Of a stretch of 64,000 nt of DNA, positions 60,862 through 64,000 are shown in pieces. Made by a program: the position numbers and the translations under genes. The stretch is from Candidatus Roizmanbacteria bacterium. GTDB taxonomy: Bacteria; Patescibacteriota; Microgenomatia; UBA1406; GWC2-37-13. How positions within the stretch are numbered: the first letter of the stretch is position 1; the number at the start of each line of letters is the position of its first letter. The stretch is from positions 124,001 to 188,000 of the forward strand of contig JAAZNM010000007.1 of NCBI GenBank assembly GCA_012798265.1. The letters are read 5' to 3'. The notes beneath the pieces are model-generated. The model was not told the DNA's origin. It was given only the letters and a program-made list of their open reading frames with translations, and made no database searches.

Positions 60862-62269
60862 TCCTATTTACGCTGTTTTAGTTTACATAGCATCCGTCTA
60901 TCTTGTCGGTTTTTTGATCCTCCAGGTTTTTTTTAAGAAAATCAGCCGTTCCACCAATCTTTTTCTCGGTTTCGGCTTATCCTGGCTATGGGGAACTGTG
61001 TTTTTCTTCCTGATCGGTTATTTTTTGGCTTTAACCAACAATCTGGAATTGATCTCTATGGGAAAATTATATTGGTTTGCCGCACCTGCGGTTCTGATAA
61101 ACCTAACAATCGTCATAAAAAGACAGGTAAAGGAAAAGACCGGTGTAAATTGGCTTAATTTTGTTGTTTTTATCTTTACTCTGGTCTTTTTTTACCCTTT
61201 GGCCAAAGAGGCACTATTCACGCCGATGAAAAGCTGGGATAGCGTAGCTATGTGGCTGATGAAAGCCAACAGCTTTTACTTAAGTTCCGGCATATGGACT
61301 AACGATCTATACACTAAGCCGGGTTTTGATTATTTAATCAAGGCCTATCCTATTGGCTTCCCTCTTTTGACATCAATCTATTACAGGCTGATCAACAACA
61401 TAAACGACCAAACGGTGCAGTTATATTACCTGTTTTTTTATCTTAATTTGATCTGGACTTTTTTCGGTTTTTTGTTGGAAGTTTTCGCCGACCGGAAAAA
61501 GATATTATTGCTGGTTTTGACTTTGATAATATTTTTGGGGCCGGACTTTATAATTTATTCGCACAACGGCTACGCCGATATCGCCATTGCCTTTCTTTTC
61601 TTGATATCATTTACGTCTCTGGTCATTTTCCACGACAAAAAAAACGCCTCCTTAGGTTATCTAATCACCGCCATAGCCGGATCGACCTTGAGTGCTTGTT
61701 TCAAAAATGACGGTCTGCCTTTTTTTATATTGATAACGGTTTTTAGCTTTATGATTATCGCAAAAGATTTGTTGAAAAAAAAAGCCGGTATAAAAACGCT
61801 TCTTATTACCGGAACGACAATCTTTGTTGGGACCGCCATCCTGATAAGCTGGGAAACGGTTAAAAACAAACTTCATCTCATCCATTACCTGGATTATGGA
61901 TCGTTTAACCTCAACTCTCTTAAAAGGGTTGGTCTGATTTATTTTTATTTCTGGGATAACTTTACCAATGTCAATAAGTTCGGAATGATCGCCATACCTT
62001 CTCTAGTCGTCATTATGACCGAGATAACCTATCTGTTGCTCAACGGAAAAACAAATCGGTTGATTTTTTTTGTTGTACTGCTCGGACAAATATCGGCCTA
62101 TGCTTATGCCTATATGAAAACCCCTCTTCCGCTCGAGCTTCATCTTCAAACATCTATGGAGAGATTGATCATCCAAAGTCTACCGGTCTACCTTGCTTTG
62201 GTATTTTTATATACGAAAGAAGTTGTTGCAAGAGTTACCTCACCAACCCCAAGGGCATATACCAAGTAA
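60854..62269 (+). CDS. GT-C type multi-pass membrane protein, probably a glycosyltransferase
   Basis: 471 residues, about 12 TM helices. The start is the ATG giving MSNPIYAVL, overlapping the upstream stop. A loop with S-W-D-S-V-A-M-W-L-M-K-A-N-S-F-Y resembles the acidic site of GT39/GT83 enzymes. Donor and acceptor unknown. The last 35 bases overlap the convergent rubrerythrin gene. Confidence 0.7.
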   Translation: MSNPIYAVLVYIASVYLVGFLILQVFFKKISRSTNLFLGFGLSWLWGTVFFFLIGYFLALTNNLELISMGKLYWFAAPAVLINLTIVIKRQVKEKTGVNWLNFVVFIFTLVFFYPLAKEALFTPMKSWDSVAMWLMKANSFYLSSGIWTNDLYTKPGFDYLIKAYPIGFPLLTSIYYRLINNINDQTVQLYYLFFYLNLIWTFFGFLLEVFADRKKILLLVLTLIIFLGPDFIIYSHNGYADIAIAFLFLISFTSLVIFHDKKNASLGYLITAIAGSTLSACFKNDGLPFFILITVFSFMIIAKDLLKKKAGIKTLLITGTTIFVGTAILISWETVKNKLHLIHYLDYGSFNLNSLKRVGLIYFYFWDNFTNVNKFGMIAIPSLVVIMTEITYLLLNGKTNRLIFFVVLLGQISAYAYAYMKTPLPLELHLQTSMERLIIQSLPVYLALVFLYTKEVVARVTSPTPRAYTK

Positions 62270-62792
62270 ACGGTTTTTTGCATACCGGACAGTTCACCGG
62301 CGGCTGCTTACCTTTGTGAATATTCCCACAGTTAACACACTTCCATTCAAGTTCGGCTTCAGAGTCATATAGAGTTTTGTTATCAAGTTTTTTTGCGATT
62401 ATTATGTAACGTTCTTCGTGTTTGGCTTCGACCAGTTTGACCGAACCGAAAAGTTTGGCAGCTTTTTCTTGTTTCTCTTCAATGGCGATTTTTTCAAAAT
62501 CAGGATACATAGTCGTCCATTCATACTTTTCTCCGGCGGCCGCCATTTTCAAGTTGTCACTGGTTTTTTTATATGGCTCTATTTCAAGATTACCGGTCGT
62601 CTGGACGTGACCGGAAATAAGCTCAAAGAGTTCTTCCGCGTGAGCCTTTTCATTATCGGCAGTTTCCTCAAAAACACGGGCAATCCATTCAAGATTTTCT
62701 TTCCGGGCCATTTTGGCAAACTGCGTATATTTGTTTCTTGCCTGACTTTCCCCGGCAAAAGCCCTAAGCAAGTTCTGTTGTGTTTGATTCAT
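62235..62792 (-). CDS. rbr: Rubrerythrin
   Basis: 185 residues. A ferritin-like diiron domain (GESQARNKYTQFA ... DNEKAHAEE ... EAKHEERY carries the E-x-x-H ligands), then a rubredoxin-like domain with CVNC and CPVC. Reduces peroxide in anaerobes. It has a good near-leaderless promoter, divergent from thrC. Confidence 0.95.
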   Translation of the reverse strand: MNQTQQNLLRAFAGESQARNKYTQFAKMARKENLEWIARVFEETADNEKAHAEELFELISGHVQTTGNLEIEPYKKTSDNLKMAAAGEKYEWTTMYPDFEKIAIEEKQEKAAKLFGSVKLVEAKHEERYIIIAKKLDNKTLYDSEAELEWKCVNCGNIHKGKQPPVNCPVCKKPFTWYMPLGLVR

Positions 62793-62801
62793 ATGGATAA
62801 A

Positions 62802-62830
62802 ATCGTATCAGATAATTGTCTTTGGGTCAA
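62802..62830 (-). promoter_or_regulatory. Rubrerythrin promoter
   Basis: Minus strand TTGACC (62825-62830), 17-base spacer, TACGAT (62802-62807), nine bases to the ATG at 62792; UTR about three bases. Confidence 0.65.
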
Positions 62831-62843
62831 TATGTAATATAAT
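62816..62843 (+). promoter_or_regulatory. thrC promoter
   Basis: TTGTCT (62816-62821), 16-base spacer, TATAAT (62838-62843), with a leader of about ten bases to the ATG at 62860. Overlaps the divergent rubrerythrin promoter. Confidence 0.6.
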
Positions 62844-62859
62844 AATGAGATAGAAAAAT

Positions 62860-64000
62860 ATGATCAGATACAAAAGTACGCGGGGCGACAAAAAACTCGT
62901 TTCTTTTTCCGAAAGCATCCTTAAGGGAATCGCTTATGACGGAGGTCTCTTTGTCCCGGAAAAGATTCCCCTGATACCCCCCCGTCTGCTAAAAATCATA
63001 ATCTCCCAACCTTATAACAAAGTCGCTCTCGAGATATTCAAGGTTTTTGAAACGGATTTCGGAGAAGATCAGTTGAAGAAAGCTATTAATGAAGCGTATG
63101 GAAAAAACTTTGACAGTAAAGACATCTCTCCCCTTGTTCAGATCGGCGATTTTTTTGTCCTGGAACTTTTTCATGGCCCAACTTACGCTTTTAAAGACCT
63201 GGCCCTGCAACTTATGCCACGGCTTTTCCGAATGGCGGTCGATAAAGATAACCGTCTGAGGATTAAACAAGGCTTGAAACCCCTTAAACATCTTATTTTA
63301 GTGGCTACTTCGGGCGACACGGGAAAAGCGGCTCTTGAAGGATATAAAGATTTGAAAGACATAAAAATAGTTGTACTATATCCCAAAGGCGGCGTATCTC
63401 CCCTCCAGGAAAAAGCCATGCTTACTCAGACGGGTAACAACGTCATGGTTGTCGGCATTAAAGGCAACTTTGACGACTGTCAATTCCTTGTGAAAAAAAT
63501 ATTCGCCGACAAGGGATATAATCGGAAGATCTATGAAACAAAATCAACGGTTCTGTCATCGGCCAACTCAATCAACTGGGGAAGAATCATTCCTCAAATA
63601 GTCTATTATTTTTATGCCTATGGCCAACTGGTGAAAAAAAAGGTGATAAGATTCGGCCATAAGACGGATTTTGTAATTCCGACCGGGAACTTCGGCAATA
63701 TCCTGGCCGGGTTCTACGCATATAAAATGGGCTTACCCGTGGGTAAACTTATATGTGCATCAAATGCTAACAACGTTCTGTCGGAATTTTTGGAAAGCGG
63801 TGTCTATAGGATCGACGACCGCTCTTTGGTGAAAACTCCCTCTCCCTCGATGGACATATTGATCGCAAGCAACATAGAAAGATTCCTGTACGAAATCACA
63901 AAAGATCCGAAACAGGTAGGTTCGTGGACTAAACAGTTGAAAGAAAAAAAGAGATTTGGCATCGGAAACAAGAACCTCAAAAAAATCGCCAGATTGTTTT
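62860..64000 (+). CDS. thrC: Threonine synthase (3' end beyond the window)
   Basis: First 380 codons. PLP enzyme converting O-phosphohomoserine to threonine. N-terminus MIRYKSTRGD, then LKGIAYDGGLFVPE, the PLP-lysine block HGPTYAFKDLALQ, and the phosphate-binding ATSGDTGKAAL. The frame is open to the edge, so the gene is cut by the window. No other threonine genes are seen nearby; it could also scavenge. Confidence 0.96.
   Translation, partial: MIRYKSTRGDKKLVSFSESILKGIAYDGGLFVPEKIPLIPPRLLKIIISQPYNKVALEIFKVFETDFGEDQLKKAINEAYGKNFDSKDISPLVQIGDFFVLELFHGPTYAFKDLALQLMPRLFRMAVDKDNRLRIKQGLKPLKHLILVATSGDTGKAALEGYKDLKDIKIVVLYPKGGVSPLQEKAMLTQTGNNVMVVGIKGNFDDCQFLVKKIFADKGYNRKIYETKSTVLSSANSINWGRIIPQIVYYFYAYGQLVKKKVIRFGHKTDFVIPTGNFGNILAGFYAYKMGLPVGKLICASNANNVLSEFLESGVYRIDDRSLVKTPSPSMDILIASNIERFLYEITKDPKQVGSWTKQLKEKKRFGIGNKNLKKIARLF

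Noticed and set aside
62840-62852. ATG at 62844 as the thrC start
   Set aside because: It is followed within three codons by TAG; the in-frame start is at 62860.
1-64000. Recoding of TGA as glycine, as in some other CPR lineages
   Set aside because: TGA ends several genes here at the expected family length (for example the 13711 gene, miaB, aspS), and glycine positions use GGN.
1-64000. CRISPR arrays, tRNA or rRNA genes, insertion sequences, prophage
   Set aside because: No spaced direct repeats, no cloverleaf-like spacers and no transposase or phage genes were seen; spacers are too short for most of these.

Overview
The window is one end of a very gene-dense bacterial chromosome or contig. 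It holds about 65 protein genes, almost no intergenic DNA (no gap above about 155 bases), roughly 40% GC by eye, and the standard bacterial code with TGA as a stop. Gene content points to the Patescibacteria/CPR radiation, probably a Microgenomates-type lineage. The basis is many families I associate with that group (DUF4012, DUF3048, DUF4446, a DUF5679 mini zinc ribbon, several GT-C membrane glycosyltransferases), an archaeal-type AspRS, compact versions of IF-2, L2, HrcA and MiaB, and only scattered biosynthetic genes. This placement is inference; no 16S gene is present.

Layout. Positions 1-8266 (minus strand) carry tuf and rpsJ, then a separate promoter with a leader attenuator driving the long ribosomal operon from rplC to rplF. 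In that operon rpsS (S19) is not in its usual place between rplB and rplV but between rpsN and rpsH. Positions 8389-24173 (plus) hold a DUF1189-like membrane protein, a UvrD helicase fused to a RecB-type nuclease, and then an envelope-glycan region: GT2, GT39, a WecA/MraY-type transferase, RmlB, RmlD, UDP-glucose dehydrogenase, UDP-xylose synthase and a DPM-GtrA fusion, with glyA and miaB embedded. Positions 24183-28192 hold a PEGA/SH3 protein, argS and radA. Positions 28182-34444 (minus) form a heat-shock operon, hrcA-grpE-dnaK-dnaJ-epmA-efp-rodZ-like, under a CIRCE-like operator. Positions 34545-36745 hold nfo and cca. An AT-rich MBL/HAD pair follows (36742-37925), then a minus operon DUF4446-DUF3048-regulator-secD-secF (37940-42402). 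Positions 42458-46261 hold small proteins, thpR, a nucleotidylyltransferase and a DUF4012 protein. Positions 46269-54591 hold rplY, a GT-C protein, nusA, infB, a degenerate DHH protein, rmuC and recJ. The rest has a PRPP synthetase, aspS, dacA, a block of unknown membrane and helical proteins, rubrerythrin and a truncated thrC.

How it works together. The striking genome-scale signal is expression architecture. About 20 genes have a TATAAT-like -10 box ending only 5-11 nt before the start codon, so their transcripts should be leaderless or nearly so. Shine-Dalgarno sequences are almost absent. Genes with real leaders include tuf, rplC and hrcA, and in the rplC and hrcA leaders regulatory elements are visible (a terminator/antiterminator pair; a CIRCE element). 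Neighbouring operons are often driven by overlapping divergent promoters and end in overlapping convergent 3' ends. No tRNA, rRNA, CRISPR array, insertion sequence or prophage was found.
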